A stretch of 64,000 nucleotides of DNA, taken from contig JAJFFT010000004.1 of assembly GCA_021776525.1 (NCBI GenBank), positions 186,001-250,000 on the forward strand, written 5' to 3'. Shown piece after piece: positions 43,419-53,834 of this stretch. This DNA comes from Robiginitomaculum sp. GTDB taxonomy: Bacteria > Pseudomonadota > Alphaproteobacteria > Caulobacterales > Maricaulaceae. The position numbers and the translations under genes are program-made. Below the pieces are notes generated by a model. It did no database searches, had not been told where the DNA came from, and saw only the letters and a list, made by a program, of their open reading frames with translations. How positions within the stretch are numbered: position 1 is the stretch's first letter; each line of letters starts with the position of its first letter.

Positions 43419-45799
43419 AGTTCTCAATTTCCTGGCTGAAAGAGCATCTGGATACCGATGCCTCTTTGAACGAAATCGTTGATGCCATGACCATGGCAGG
43501 CCTTGAGGTTGAGGCCGTCGAGAACCCCGCCGAGAAACTGGCGGCGTTTTCTGTGGCCAAATGCGTGGGCGCGGACAAGCACCCGGGTGCTGACCGCTTG
43601 CAGGTGTGCACGGTCGAGACCAAAGACGGTGTCAAACAGATCGTTTGCGGTGCGCCAAACGCGCGGGCCGGTATCTGGGTGATTTATGCGCCGGTGGGAT
43701 CTTACGTGCCCGGCATTGATGTGACCTTGAAAAAGGCCAAAATCCGCGATGTGGAAAGCCTTGGCATGATGTGTTCAGCTCGCGAGCTGGAGGCCGGGGA
43801 CGATCATGATGGCATTATCGAGCTTGCCGGTGATGACTGGAAAATTGGCGGCGATGCTGCGGCGGCGCTCGGGCTAAATGATCCGGTCATTGATTTTGAA
43901 GTGACGCCAAACCGCCCAGACTGGCTGGGCGTGCGCGGCATTGCCCGTGACCTGGCCGCCGCTGGTCTCGGCACCTTAAAGCCCGACACCTTTGGCGCGG
44001 TTAAAGGCGGCTTTGATTGTCCGGTTGAGATCAAAATAGACGCACCCGAGGCCTGTCCGGCCTTTGCCGGGCGCGTGGTGCGCGGCGTGAAAAATGGCCC
44101 ATCGCCACAATGGCTGCAACAACGTCTGCTGGCTATCGGCCTTCGCCCGATTAGCGCACTGGTCGATATCACTAATTATCTCTCATATGATCGTGATCGG
44201 CCCTTGCACGTTTATGATGTGGCTAAACTCTCTGGTCCGATCCGGGCGCGTTGGGGCGCGGACGAGCGTTTCGAGGCGCTGGACGGCAAGGAATATGATG
44301 TTTCGCCCGCCATGTGTGCCATTGCTGACGATGCACGGGTGTTGGGCCTTGGCGGCGTTATGGGTGGTACCACTTCGGGCTGCACCGATGAGACCACGGA
44401 TGTGCTGATCGAATGCGCCTATTTCGACCCCAAAATCACCCGCGCCACGGGCCGGGCGACGGCGATTGAATCAGATGCTAAATACCGTTTCGAGCGCGGC
44501 ATTGACCCGGAAAGTCTGGAAAGCGGCCTTGATGCAGCCAGCCAAATGGTGCTTGAACTGTGCGGCGGTGAAGCCTCGCACGCCGTTATGGCGGGCAAAC
44601 CACCGACATTCTCCCGCACTATCGAATTTCCGGTTTCAGAGGTCAAACGTCTGACCGGGCTTGATCTTGAGCCAGCAAAAATTGGCAGTATTTTGCAAAG
44701 CCTTGGTTTTGGCGGGCAGATGGGCGGTGAAGTATGGCAAGTCAATGTGCCAAGCTGGCGCGGCGATGCCATGGGCAAAGCGGACTTGGTCGAGGAAATT
44801 GCCCGCATTTACGGCTTTGATAAATTGCCACAAATGTCTTTGCGCCGCGCCCCGGGCGCGGTCAAACCATTGGCGACGCCTTTGCAAAACCGAGCCCGTT
44901 TGGGCCGCCGGGCACTGGCGGGGGCTGGTTACCTTGATGCCGTGACGTGGAGCTTTTGCGCGCGCGCCGATGCGGCGCTTTTTGGCGGTAGCAGCGATGA
45001 TCTGGTGCTCGCCAATCCCATCTCGTCCGAGCTGGATTGTATGCGCCCCAGCGCGCTGATCCATCTTGTTCGTGCGGCGCAGCGCAATGCTGATCGCGGT
45101 GTAGCGGATTTGAATATAATGGAAATTGGCCCGGTTTACCATGATGATAGCCCGAACGGCCAAGGCCTTAGCCTTGCTGGTGTGGTGCGATCCAACCCGC
45201 GTCGTCACTGGGCGGGAATGCGCACAGCGGATGTCTTTGACATTAAGGGCGATGTGCAATTGGCGCTGGGGGCCATGGGCGCGCCGGTGGGCAATTTGCA
45301 GGTGTCGAGTGAGACCAGTGCCTATTGGCATCCGGGTCGTTCCGGTGCTTTGCGTTTGGGGCCAAAGGTTTTGGCCGAATTTGGGGAAATCCACCCCGGT
45401 ATTTTGGCCAAGATGGGTATTGATGGACCACTTTTGGGCTTTGAGATCTGGCCTGAGGCCATTCCGGCGCGGCGTGCCAAGGCCGGGCGTTCCAAAGGCG
45501 CGCAGAACAAAAGCGATCTTTTGCCGCTATCCCGCGATTTCGCCTTTGTGGTCGATGCGGACTTGCTTGCTGAAAAGCTGGTGCGGGCCGCCAAAGGGGC
45601 TGACAAGGCACTGATTGCTGATGTGAACCTGTTTGATGTTTACGCCGGTAAAGGTGTTGAGGACGGTAAAAAATCCCTCGCCATCGAAGTGATGATCCAG
45701 CCAAAAGACGCGACGCTGACCGATGCCCAGATCGACATTTTAAGCAAAGCGATCATCGTCAAAGTGGAAAAAGCCACCGGCGGTGTTTTGCGGGGGTAA
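43415..45799 (+). CDS. pheT: Phenylalanine-tRNA ligase beta subunit
   Basis: A 794-residue beta subunit with the expected order of domains: the tRNA-binding OB domain ([29 protein letters not shown]), the B3/B4 editing domain ([29 protein letters not shown]), B5 ([20 protein letters not shown]), the catalytic-like core, and the C-terminal FDX-ACB domain ([13 protein letters not shown]). It completes the PheRS heterotetramer with PheS. A substantial fraction of the antisense strand is open by chance. Confidence 0.97.
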   Translation: MKFSISWLKEHLDTDASLNEIVDAMTMAGLEVEAVENPAEKLAAFSVAKCVGADKHPGADRLQVCTVETKDGVKQIVCGAPNARAGIWVIYAPVGSYVPGIDVTLKKAKIRDVESLGMMCSARELEAGDDHDGIIELAGDDWKIGGDAAAALGLNDPVIDFEVTPNRPDWLGVRGIARDLAAAGLGTLKPDTFGAVKGGFDCPVEIKIDAPEACPAFAGRVVRGVKNGPSPQWLQQRLLAIGLRPISALVDITNYLSYDRDRPLHVYDVAKLSGPIRARWGADERFEALDGKEYDVSPAMCAIADDARVLGLGGVMGGTTSGCTDETTDVLIECAYFDPKITRATGRATAIESDAKYRFERGIDPESLESGLDAASQMVLELCGGEASHAVMAGKPPTFSRTIEFPVSEVKRLTGLDLEPAKIGSILQSLGFGGQMGGEVWQVNVPSWRGDAMGKADLVEEIARIYGFDKLPQMSLRRAPGAVKPLATPLQNRARLGRRALAGAGYLDAVTWSFCARADAALFGGSSDDLVLANPISSELDCMRPSALIHLVRAAQRNADRGVADLNIMEIGPVYHDDSPNGQGLSLAGVVRSNPRRHWAGMRTADVFDIKGDVQLALGAMGAPVGNLQVSSETSAYWHPGRSGALRLGPKVLAEFGEIHPGILAKMGIDGPLLGFEIWPEAIPARRAKAGRSKGAQNKSDLLPLSRDFAFVVDADLLAEKLVRAAKGADKALIADVNLFDVYAGKGVEDGKKSLAIEVMIQPKDATLTDAQIDILSKAIIVKVEKATGGVLRG

Positions 45800-45881
45800 G
45801 GAGATTAAGAAGCGGAAACGCGATACTCCCTCCTGCGGCACTGCGTCACCACAATCACTATAGCCAGATAGTAACATCTGT

Positions 45882-45887
45882 TATAAT
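45882..45887 (+). promoter_or_regulatory. Candidate -10 giving a leaderless message
   Basis: TATAAT ends eight bases before the ATG of the decarboxylase gene, so the transcript would begin at or within a base or two of the start codon. No Shine-Dalgarno is present, consistent with a leaderless message. No convincing -35 was found. Confidence 0.4.
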
Positions 45888-45895
45888 GCGAAGCT

Positions 45896-47647
45896 ATGAG
45901 TGAGCATGATGACAAGCCCTTTGCGGCAGACGCATATTTCTTAGGTCCCAAGTCCGAAAACGGATCATGGGTTCGCGGCGAGTTTCAGGCCATATTGGAC
46001 CATTGGTTCGATTGGCGTCGGTCGCTTTTTGCCGAAGACCCAGAGGCAATAAGCCCAGCGCGGCGTTTATCGCCGGAATTTTTGCGCGAGCGCGAGGTTT
46101 TGGGGCAGGAATTGCGGAATCTCCTGGATATGCTGCGCTCTGAAGTGCCCAAATTCACCCCGCGTTATATCGGCCATATGGTATCCGAGCTGTCTTTACC
46201 GGCGCTGCTCGGTCATTTTGCGACGCTTTTGCATAATCCCAATATCACCTCGCGCGAGGTGGCAAAAATTGGCGCAAAGATGGAATCTGAGGCCATTGCC
46301 ATGCTGGCCGGTATGGTCGGCTTTGATTCAGGCGTGGCACAGGGGCATTTTACCGGCGGCGGTACTATGGCCAATTTCGAGGCGGTGTGGCGCGCGCGAT
46401 ACAGGCTGGATCATGCCTTGTCGCTGGCGCTGGTGTTGGCAGAGCGCGACGGCGATCCGTTGGACCCGTTTATGGCGGCGCATATGGGGTGGCGTGAATT
46501 TGAACGCATTGAGGTAGAGCGCAACGTGGACGAAGCGGATTTACGAGCCGCCAGCATGGTGCTGGGCAACCCGTTTGATGTGGCGCGCCGCATTGGCAAA
46601 TGTACGGGCCGCGATTATCTGGGCCCGGTTCTCATCACCCCGGGCAATAAGCATTTTTCCTGGCAAAAGGCGGCTAACCTTTTTGGCCTTGGTGAGGATT
46701 CCTTTTGGAATACGCCGCTGGATCAAGAGGGCAGGGTGGATTTGACCGCCCTTGAGGAGCGCATAAACGAGGCCCGCGCGCTGGGCCGTCCGGTATTGGC
46801 TGTGATCAGCGTGGCCGGTACAACAGAGGCCGGGGAAATTGATCCGGTCGATAAAATCGCCGACAAGTTAGAGGCGCTCAAAGCCAAAAATATTCATATC
46901 TGGCACCATGTCGATGCGGCCTATGGCGGGTTTTTCTGCACGCTGTTGGGTGGAAAGACCGAGGATGTTTTAGAGCCTGCGCAACAAAATGCCCTGCGTG
47001 CCATTTCCCGTGCCCAATCGGTGACCATAGATCCGCACAAGCTGGGCTATGTACCCTATTCCTGCGGTGCATTTATCACCCGCGACGAGCACGCCTATCG
47101 GGCGTCGAGCTTTCAGGCCCCCTATATTGACCGCGCCGATGTAAGCGATAAATGGCGCTGTACGCTGGAAGGGTCGCGCTCGGGCGCGGGCGCAGCGGCA
47201 ACCTGGCTGACTGGCAAAACCCTGGGCTTTGGACCACAAAAATTTGGCAAGATCATTGCCGCCGGAATTGATGCACGAAAAGTCTTCACCAAAGCACTGA
47301 TCAAAGCCATTCCGCTGGTCCGGCCATTGCGCCCAGCCGATACAAACATTGTTTGTTTTTCGCTGGCCAAAGAAGGCGAGACGCTCAGCCAGTCCAACGC
47401 ACGCACATTGGCGGTTTATGCGCGTTTTCAGGCGCACCCCGATTTTTCAGTTTCTAAAACCGTGCTGGGCGCGGCCAGCTATGATGCGCTGATTGACCAG
47501 CATCTAAAGGGGCATGACGGTGTACGTGATGAAGACAGCCTGGCGCTGTTGCGCCTTGTGTTCATGAACCCGTTTTGGACCAACCCGGAAACCCGCGACC
47601 AACTCACGCCGGAATTCATGGGCTTGCTGGCAGGGTTTATTGAATAA
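45896..47647 (+). CDS. Pyridoxal-dependent group II amino acid decarboxylase
   Basis: A 583-residue fold-type I PLP enzyme. The PLP-binding lysine is Lys382 in TIDPHKLGYVPYSCGAF. The preceding VDAAYGGFF supplies the Asp that holds the pyridine ring, and GHFTGGGTMANFEAVWRARY is the typical N-terminal segment. The family includes glutamate, aspartate, aromatic amino acid and tyrosine decarboxylases; the long form and PYSCGAF are closest in style to glutamate/tyrosine decarboxylase-like proteins, but the substrate cannot be read. The gene stands alone with a possible leaderless promoter. Confidence 0.88.
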   Translation: MSEHDDKPFAADAYFLGPKSENGSWVRGEFQAILDHWFDWRRSLFAEDPEAISPARRLSPEFLREREVLGQELRNLLDMLRSEVPKFTPRYIGHMVSELSLPALLGHFATLLHNPNITSREVAKIGAKMESEAIAMLAGMVGFDSGVAQGHFTGGGTMANFEAVWRARYRLDHALSLALVLAERDGDPLDPFMAAHMGWREFERIEVERNVDEADLRAASMVLGNPFDVARRIGKCTGRDYLGPVLITPGNKHFSWQKAANLFGLGEDSFWNTPLDQEGRVDLTALEERINEARALGRPVLAVISVAGTTEAGEIDPVDKIADKLEALKAKNIHIWHHVDAAYGGFFCTLLGGKTEDVLEPAQQNALRAISRAQSVTIDPHKLGYVPYSCGAFITRDEHAYRASSFQAPYIDRADVSDKWRCTLEGSRSGAGAAATWLTGKTLGFGPQKFGKIIAAGIDARKVFTKALIKAIPLVRPLRPADTNIVCFSLAKEGETLSQSNARTLAVYARFQAHPDFSVSKTVLGAASYDALIDQHLKGHDGVRDEDSLALLRLVFMNPFWTNPETRDQLTPEFMGLLAGFIE

Positions 47648-47759
47648 AAACTTTCTGCGACGGAAAACCTTTCATCCTCCCGTTAAAGGCCTATCGACAC
47701 CCGCATGATCACTGATGGTCCGGTGGGGCGAAGAGGGACGCAAGTAACGGAGGATCGTT

Positions 47760-48116
47760 ATGATCACCACATCAAGGAAAGTCATAAACACATCTTGTGG
47801 TGTGTTGGCGGCATTGGCGATACTGGCCACCAGTGTTGCGCCTGCCAGCGCCCATGCCACCCGCCACTATCATCATCACAACGCCAAACCCCATGTGAAT
47901 GTGAAGGTGAATCTGGGCGGCAATGGTGGACATCATTATGCCTATCGCCCGGCCCCTGTGGTTTATGTGGCGCCGCCCAAACGCAGGTGCACACGGGTGC
48001 GCCGCGATGGTTGGTATCGCGGTTATCCGGCACTGGTTTCGAACCGTGTTTGTTTTAACGTCTATGGCGATCCGATTGTGCAGTCCGGCACAAAACGGCT
48101 GGTCCATTATTACTAA
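47760..48116 (+). CDS. Small secreted histidine-rich protein
   Basis: 118 residues with a signal peptide ending in PASAHA (about 32 residues). The mature part opens with a histidine cluster (TRHYHHHNAKPHVNVKVN, then GGHHYAYRP) and closes with a domain containing two cysteines (RRCTRVRRDGWYRG, NRVCFNVYGDPIV) that probably form a disulfide. The His cluster suggests metal binding; no family is recognised. GGAGG precedes the start. A strong terminator follows. Confidence 0.75.
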   Translation: MITTSRKVINTSCGVLAALAILATSVAPASAHATRHYHHHNAKPHVNVKVNLGGNGGHHYAYRPAPVVYVAPPKRRCTRVRRDGWYRGYPALVSNRVCFNVYGDPIVQSGTKRLVHYY

Positions 48117-48149
48117 CACCCCTTAATCCATACCCCCCGCGCGCCTGTG

Positions 48150-48184
48150 CATGGCCCCGGTTTCATCGCCGGGGCCATGTTTTT
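48150..48184 (+). terminator. Rho-independent terminator after the His-rich protein gene
   Basis: An 11-bp stem (CATGGCCCCGG/CCGGGGCCATG) with an 8-nt loop, followed by TTTTT, lies 34 bases after the stop codon of the His-rich protein gene. Confidence 0.9.
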
Positions 48185-48260
48185 ATGCGTTGCAGAAAAT
48201 TAACTGTTCTCCATGTTCCCAAAGCGTTACACAAAGGTCGGTTTTAAATTGGGGATTTTC

Positions 48261-50462
48261 ATGCGCAAAATATTTCTGGCCAGTGCCGCCATTTCTACAC
48301 TCATTTTTGTTGCTGCGTGCAGCGGGCCTGAGGCGCCGGTGAGCGAGGCAGTGGACACCGCGCCCGATGCATCTGATGTCAAAGAGAGTGCAAATATGAA
48401 CAACAATACGGTGTTGGCCGAATGGACCGGTCCTTATGGCGGCGTCCCGGCCTTTGACACGGTTGTGCTGGCCGATCTGAAACCGGCTTTGGAAGCCGGC
48501 ATGGCGACCAATCTGGCCGAAGTTGATGTGATCGCCAACAACCCTGATGCGCCAACTTTTGAAAACACCATTGTGGCGTTGGAACGTACAGGTCGCGACC
48601 TCAATCGCATTTTTTCCTATTGGGGCATTTGGTCTTCCAACATGTCCTCGCCTGAATTTCGTGCCATTCAGGGCGAAATGGCCCCCAAACTTTCTGAGTT
48701 TGGCTCGAAAATAACCCAGAATGAAGCGCTGTTTGCCCGCGTTAAGGCGGTTTACGAGGGTGAGGAAATGAAAACCTTGCGCCCCGATCAACAGCGCCTG
48801 ACCCTTTTGACCTATGACGGTTTTGCCCGTAACGGCGCAACGCTTTCAGGGGACGACAAAGCCCGGTATACGGCGATCAATTCGCGGTTGGCTGAATTGC
48901 ATAGCGATTTTGGCAATAATGTGCTGGCCGACGAAGAAGGCTATGTCACCTATATCACAGGCGATCAGTTGGGCGGCCTGCCGGACAGTCTTGTTAACGC
49001 TGCGGCCGCCGCCGCCAAATCGCGCGACCATGACGGGCAATACGCCATCACCAATACGCGCTCGTCCATGTCGCCGTTTCTGACATATTCAGACGAACGT
49101 GATGTGCGCGAAAAGGTTTGGCGCACATATTACAGCCGCGGCGATAATGGCGACGAACATGACAATAACGCCATCATCACCGAAATTCTGGAATTGCGAA
49201 ACGAGCGCGTGCATTTGCTGGGCTATGAGAATTATGCCTCATGGCGTTTGGAAAACCGCATGGCCAAAACGCCCAAGCGGGCATTGGATTTGATGGAAGC
49301 TGTCTGGCCCGCCGCTTTGGCCCGTGTCAAAGAAGAAGTGGCCGACATGCAAGCGATTGCTGACGCCGAAGGCGCCAACATTACCATCGCGCCATGGGAT
49401 TATCGCTATTACGCCGAAAAAGTGCGCAAAGCCAAATACGATTTGAACTCGGACGAGGTGAAGCAATATTTGCAATTGGATAAATTGCGCGAGGCGTTGT
49501 TCTTTGTGGCAGGCGAATTATTCAATTTCGAATTTACGGCTCTGCCTGATGGCGAAGTGCCGGTGTTTCATGAAGACGTGTATGTTTGGCGCGTCACTGA
49601 TCGCACCAGCGGCAAGGAAATCGGCCTGTGGTATCTTGATCCGTTTGCCCGTCCCGGCAAGCGCTCTGGTGCATGGGCCACCACCTATCGCTCTTATGAA
49701 AATATAGACGGCCCGCAAACTGTGTTGGGCTCTAATAATTCAAACTTTATCAAGGGGGCCCCCGGCGAACCTGTGTTGATTTCATGGGATGATGCCAGCA
49801 CCTTGTTCCACGAATTTGGCCATGCGCTGCACTTTTTCTCGACCAAGGTGGATTACCCGACCTTGAACGGCGGTGTGCGCGATTATACCGAGTTCCAATC
49901 GCAATTGCTGGAACGCTGGCTCCCCACCGACAAAGTGATCGACCAGTTCCTGGTGCATTATAAAACCGGCGAGCCGATCCCGGCGGAACTGGTGGCTAAA
50001 ATCAAAGCAGCAGCGACCTTTAACCAGGGCTTTTCAACGACCGAATATCTGGCTTCGGCGCTGATGGACATGCGCTATCACACGGTCGACCCCACTGGCA
50101 TAGACCCTGACAAGTTCGAGCGGGAAAACATGATTGCCCTTAACGCACCAAAAGAGATTCCCATGCGCCATCGCAGCACGCAATTCGCGCATATCTTCTC
50201 TGGTGAAGGCTATTCGGCGGGCTATTACGGCTATATGTGGGCCGATGTTTTAACCGCCGACGCGGCTGAGGCCTTTGCCGAGGCACCGGGTGGTTTCTAC
50301 GATAAGGCGATGGCCAAAAAGCTGGTGGATAATCTGTTTGCGCCGCGCAATTCCATTGATCCGGCCAACGCCTATCGCGCCTTTCGTGGTCGTGATGCCA
50401 AAATTGACGCGCTGATGCGTGATCGTGGCTTCCCGGTCCCCAAAAAGGACAGCAAACCTTAA
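48261..50462 (+). CDS. dcp: M3-family peptidyl-dipeptidase (Dcp type), lipoprotein
   Basis: 733 residues from the ATG at 48261, which has GGGGA upstream. The signal sequence carries a lipobox (TLIFVAAC), so the enzyme is probably periplasmic and membrane-anchored. The zinc motif HEFGH is at residues 517-521 in TLFHEFGHALHFF, with the third ligand Glu expected in YTEFQSQLLERW. The pattern FARPGKRSGAWATTY and FSGEGYSAGYYGYMWADVL is that of Dcp/oligopeptidase A. It cleaves dipeptides from peptide C-termini. E. coli Dcp is cytoplasmic or periplasmic; the lipoprotein form is common in alphaproteobacteria and Bacteroidetes. Confidence 0.93.
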   Translation: MRKIFLASAAISTLIFVAACSGPEAPVSEAVDTAPDASDVKESANMNNNTVLAEWTGPYGGVPAFDTVVLADLKPALEAGMATNLAEVDVIANNPDAPTFENTIVALERTGRDLNRIFSYWGIWSSNMSSPEFRAIQGEMAPKLSEFGSKITQNEALFARVKAVYEGEEMKTLRPDQQRLTLLTYDGFARNGATLSGDDKARYTAINSRLAELHSDFGNNVLADEEGYVTYITGDQLGGLPDSLVNAAAAAAKSRDHDGQYAITNTRSSMSPFLTYSDERDVREKVWRTYYSRGDNGDEHDNNAIITEILELRNERVHLLGYENYASWRLENRMAKTPKRALDLMEAVWPAALARVKEEVADMQAIADAEGANITIAPWDYRYYAEKVRKAKYDLNSDEVKQYLQLDKLREALFFVAGELFNFEFTALPDGEVPVFHEDVYVWRVTDRTSGKEIGLWYLDPFARPGKRSGAWATTYRSYENIDGPQTVLGSNNSNFIKGAPGEPVLISWDDASTLFHEFGHALHFFSTKVDYPTLNGGVRDYTEFQSQLLERWLPTDKVIDQFLVHYKTGEPIPAELVAKIKAAATFNQGFSTTEYLASALMDMRYHTVDPTGIDPDKFERENMIALNAPKEIPMRHRSTQFAHIFSGEGYSAGYYGYMWADVLTADAAEAFAEAPGGFYDKAMAKKLVDNLFAPRNSIDPANAYRAFRGRDAKIDALMRDRGFPVPKKDSKP

Positions 50463-50471
50463 GGCTGGCTT

Positions 50472-50918
50472 GTGACGAGTATTTATGTGGATGCCGATGC
50501 CTGTCCGGTTAAGGACGAAACCTTGCGTGTCGCCGACCGGCACAAGGTGCAGGTCTATATCGTTTCCAATGGGGGCTTGCGGCCCAACCATCATCCATTG
50601 GTGGAAAATATTATCGTCGCCGCTGGTCCCGACGTGGCCGATGACTGGATTGCCGAACGGGCTGGCAAAGGCGATGTGGTCATTACTGGCGATATTCCTT
50701 TGGCCAGCCGTTGCATCGCATCGGGTGCGCGGGTGTTGCAACACAATGGCGAGATATTTACCCCTGAAAATATCGGCCATATCCTTGCCACCCGCGATTT
50801 GATGACGGATCTGCGCAGCGCCAATCCCCTGATGCAGGGCGGCGGCAAAGCCTTTTCCAAGGCTGACCGTTCGCGCTTTTTGGACGCGCTGGAACGCGAA
50901 ATGCGCAAAGTGGGGTAG
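50472..50918 (+). CDS. UPF0178 (DUF188) protein, YaiI/YqxD family
   Basis: 148 residues starting at GTG. Family features: YVDADACPVKDETLRVADRH at the N-terminus, VSNGGLRP, DDWIAERAGKGDVVITGDIPLA and ARVLQHNGEIFTPENIG, all matching the PIN-like DUF188 family. The DADACP aspartates and VITGDIP resemble PIN nuclease active sites, but no activity has been shown. It begins ten bases after the dcp stop and is probably co-transcribed with it. Confidence 0.9.
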   Translation: MTSIYVDADACPVKDETLRVADRHKVQVYIVSNGGLRPNHHPLVENIIVAAGPDVADDWIAERAGKGDVVITGDIPLASRCIASGARVLQHNGEIFTPENIGHILATRDLMTDLRSANPLMQGGGKAFSKADRSRFLDALEREMRKVG

Positions 50919-50934
50919 GGGGCGCCCCCACTCA

Positions 50935-51100
50935 GGTCACCCCGGTGCAGGTCGGGGCTTATTTTGAGGCATCAAGTTGGATACCGGCCTTCGCCGGTAT
51001 GACGGCTAATCCTGATATCTACCCACCCGTGTCATCCCGGACTTGATCCGGGATCCAGAGTTAAGTCACAGCTAGGTTCCGACTTTCATCGGAATGACGG
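50935..51100. repeat. Cluster of four REP-like hairpin units
   Basis: Four short palindromic units stand in a row: 50935-50958 (GTCACCCCGGTGCAGGTCGG), 50976-51005 (GGATACCGGCCTTCGCCGGT), 51031-51058 (GTCATCCCGGACTTGATCCG) and 51074-51100 (GTTCCGACTTTCATCGGAAT). Each pairs internally around a short loop and belongs to the same general class as the repeat after glyS. Confidence 0.72.
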
Positions 51101-51358
51101 TTATGCTTCATAGGGATTGCCTCTAAAGCGTGTATCTATCGTCCACTCGCCATTGCTTAACGCCTCTATTTGTTCTTCAGCAGTCAATAAATCCTTACTT
51201 ATGTTTTCGAATTTAGTTTCGTAACGAACATACAACGCCAAAATAAATAAAAGTGGGATTGCATTTTGCAACTTTGGATGGTCCTCTATATATACACTCG
51301 CGATATAAGTAATAATTGCTGCCGCAGCTATATACAAAATAGGTTTTATCAATTTCAT
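51101..51358 (-). CDS. Small AT-rich membrane protein
   Basis: About 85 residues from the ATG at 51358, which has a strong GGAGGAA upstream; the track start is seven codons earlier. Two hydrophobic helices (IKPILYIAAAAIITYIASVY and KLQNAIPLLFILALYVRY) are followed by a soluble acidic tail (ENISKDLLTAEEQIEALSNG). No family is recognised. The DNA is clearly richer in A and T than its neighbours and abuts a repeat cluster, which suggests acquisition by transfer. Confidence 0.65.
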   Translation of the reverse strand: MKLIKPILYIAAAAIITYIASVYIEDHPKLQNAIPLLFILALYVRYETKFENISKDLLTAEEQIEALSNGEWTIDTRFRGNPYEA

Positions 51359-51412
51359 AGATTCCTCCGTTGTAAGCAAGGTAAAGCATTAGCATACCCT
51401 TGCAGGGTGAGA

Positions 51413-53710
51413 TCACCGTCCCCCCTTTTTGCCGCGTTTGTGTTTCCAGCTCACGCCGCGTGGTTTGCCGACGCTATCACCAGCGCGTTCGGCTTTAGGG
51501 CCGTTCGATCCCGGCCCGCGATAGGTGCGGCCCTTTTTGCGACCGACGGAACCCGGCTCCAACATGTCGAGTTCGGTTTCGCGCAGGCGGGAGATTTCAT
51601 CGCGCAGGCGCGCGGCTTCCTCGAACTCCAGATCCGCAGAGGCGGTCAGCATGCGTTTTTCCATGTCTTCGATAACGGCGGCAAGGTTGGCGCCAATAAA
51701 GTGCTCGCCGTCTTCGGCTAGACCTTTGGCGTAATCGCGCACCGTGTCCGAGGCGGCGATGCGCACATGATCGCCCTCGTAAACGCTGTCAAGAATGTCG
51801 CCAATATCGCGCTTGATGCTTTGCGGGGTGATATTGTGCTCAAGGTTATATTCTTCTTGTTTTTCACGCCGCCTTTTGGTCTCGTCCATGGCCCGCTGCA
51901 TTGAGCCGGTGATCCGGTCCGCATAGAGCACCACATGGCTGTCTACATTACGCGCGGCGCGGCCAATGGTCTGGATCAGCGATGTTTCTGAGCGCAAAAA
52001 GCCTTCCTTGTCCGCATCCAAAATGCCGACAAAGGCGCATTCGGGAATATCCAAACCCTCGCGCAACAAATTGATGCCGATCAACACATCAAATGCGCCC
52101 AGACGCAAATCGCGGATGATTTCAATGCGTTCCAGTGTGTCGATGTCCGAGTGCATATAACGCACGCGCAGACCTTGCTCGTGCATATATTCGGTCAGGT
52201 CCTCGGCCATTTTTTTGGTCAGTGTGGTGACCAGAGAGCGATAGCCGTTTTGCGTGGTGCGGCGTACTTCGTCGATCACATCATCAATCTGGTTGGCGCC
52301 GTCCGCCGAAACCGGGCGAATTTCCACCGGCGGGTCAATTAGGCCCGTAGGGCGGATCACCTGTTCGGTAAAAATGCCGCCGGTCTGGTTCATTTCCCAC
52401 GGTCCCGGCGTGGCCGAAACAAACACCGATTGCGGGCGCATGGCGTCCCATTCCTCGAACTTCAAAGGCCGGTTATCCAGACAGGAGGGCAGGCGAAAAC
52501 CATGATCCGCCAGCGTGGATTTGCGCGCATAATCGCCTTTATACATGGCGCCAAGCTGCGGCACGGAAACATGGCTTTCATCAACAAAAACCAGCGCATT
52601 GTCGGGCAAATATTCAAACATGGTTGGTGGTGGCTCGCCGCGTTTTCGCCCCGTCAAAAAACGTGAATAGTTTTCAATCCCGGCGCAGACGCCCGAGGCT
52701 TCCAACATTTCCAGATCGAACATACAACGTTGTTCAAGGCGTTGCGCCTCCAGCAATTTACCATTGTCATAAAGCCATTTGAGCTGGATTTTCAGCTCTT
52801 CGCGGATTTGCGTAATGGCCTGAATCATGGTCGGGCGCGGCGTCACATAATGCGAATTGGCATAGACCTTGACGGTGTCCAGATCGCCGGATTTTTTGCC
52901 CGTCAGCGGATCAAATTCGGTGAGGCTTTCAATCTCGTCGCCAAAAAAGTCAACCCGCCAGGCCCGGTCTTCATAGTGGGCCGGGAAAATTTCAACCACG
53001 TCGCCGCGCACCCGGAACGAGCCGCGAGTAAAGGCCTGATCATTGCGCCGGTATTGCAGATCGACCAGACGGCGCATCAATGTGCGCTGGTCCATCTGCG
53101 CCCCGGCCTCGATGGTAAAGGCCATGGAAGTGTATGTCTCGACCGAGCCAATGCCATAAATGCACGAAACAGAGGCGACGATGATCACATCATCGCGTTC
53201 CAATATGGCGCGTGTCGCCGCATGGCGCATACGATCGATAGCCTCGTTAATCGAGCTGTCTTTCTCGATATAGGTGTCGGTGCGCGGCACATAGGCTTCG
53301 GGCTGGTAATAATCATAATAGGAGACAAAATATTCCACCGCATTATCAGGGAAAAAGCTTTTGAACTCGCCGTAAAGCTGCGCCGCCAGGGTTTTGTTGT
53401 GCGCCAGGATCAGCGCCGGGCGCTTGGTGGCCTCGATCACTTTGGCCATGGTGAAGGTCTTGCCCGATCCGGTTACCCCCAACAGCACCTGATCATTGTC
53501 GCCGGCATTTATACCAGAAACCAGATCAGCAATGGCCTGGGGCTGGTCGCCTTTTGGCTCAAACGGCGAGTGCAAGGCAAAGGGTTTTCCACCTTCGGAT
53601 TTTTCTGGGCGGTCCGGGCGGTGCGGGGTCCACGAGGCGGCTTTTGGCACAGGTCCATCCAGCACAAAATCTGCTGCGGGCCCTTCACTCATGCCTGTTG
53701 TTTTGCTCAT
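51413..53710 (-). CDS. uvrB: UvrABC excision repair protein subunit B
   Basis: 765 residues, slightly long because of an N-terminal extension of about 40 residues before [20 protein letters not shown]. The helicase Walker A is [15 protein letters not shown], the damage-probing beta-hairpin region is [18 protein letters not shown], and the DEAD-type motif is [15 protein letters not shown]-terminal UVR domain ([20 protein letters not shown]) contacts UvrC. UvrB loads on DNA lesions with UvrA. A near-match to the alphaproteobacterial LexA box lies 30-44 bases upstream. A basic tail ([10 protein letters not shown]) ends the protein. Confidence 0.97.
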   Translation of the reverse strand: MSKTTGMSEGPAADFVLDGPVPKAASWTPHRPDRPEKSEGGKPFALHSPFEPKGDQPQAIADLVSGINAGDNDQVLLGVTGSGKTFTMAKVIEATKRPALILAHNKTLAAQLYGEFKSFFPDNAVEYFVSYYDYYQPEAYVPRTDTYIEKDSSINEAIDRMRHAATRAILERDDVIIVASVSCIYGIGSVETYTSMAFTIEAGAQMDQRTLMRRLVDLQYRRNDQAFTRGSFRVRGDVVEIFPAHYEDRAWRVDFFGDEIESLTEFDPLTGKKSGDLDTVKVYANSHYVTPRPTMIQAITQIREELKIQLKWLYDNGKLLEAQRLEQRCMFDLEMLEASGVCAGIENYSRFLTGRKRGEPPPTMFEYLPDNALVFVDESHVSVPQLGAMYKGDYARKSTLADHGFRLPSCLDNRPLKFEEWDAMRPQSVFVSATPGPWEMNQTGGIFTEQVIRPTGLIDPPVEIRPVSADGANQIDDVIDEVRRTTQNGYRSLVTTLTKKMAEDLTEYMHEQGLRVRYMHSDIDTLERIEIIRDLRLGAFDVLIGINLLREGLDIPECAFVGILDADKEGFLRSETSLIQTIGRAARNVDSHVVLYADRITGSMQRAMDETKRRREKQEEYNLEHNITPQSIKRDIGDILDSVYEGDHVRIAASDTVRDYAKGLAEDGEHFIGANLAAVIEDMEKRMLTASADLEFEEAARLRDEISRLRETELDMLEPGSVGRKKGRTYRGPGSNGPKAERAGDSVGKPRGVSWKHKRGKKGGR

Positions 53711-53739
53711 GGTGCGATATATAACGTGCCTGTTGCCAT

Positions 53740-53754
53740 GTTTCTAGTTTGTTC
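53740..53754 (-). promoter_or_regulatory. Candidate LexA (SOS) box of uvrB
   Basis: The minus strand reads GAAC-AAACTAG-AAAC, matching the alphaproteobacterial direct-repeat LexA site GAAC-N7-GAAC (GTTC-N7-GTTC on the other strand) at seven of eight positions. It lies 30 bases upstream of the uvrB start, where a repressor would cover the promoter. Confidence 0.5.
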
Positions 53755-53834
53755 TGCATAAATTACAAGGCCAAGATACCACTTGCCCCGCGCGGTATAT
53801 TCTCTACAAATCCACAAAAGGGCGAATCTTATAC

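Noticed and set aside
44636-45394. 252-residue minus-strand ORF
   Set aside because: Antisense to pheT with low-complexity composition and no family features.
52730-53761. 343-residue plus-strand ORF
   Set aside because: It is antisense to uvrB, whose protein is fully conserved; the ORF has no domain, no ribosome-binding site and arises from codon bias of the true gene.
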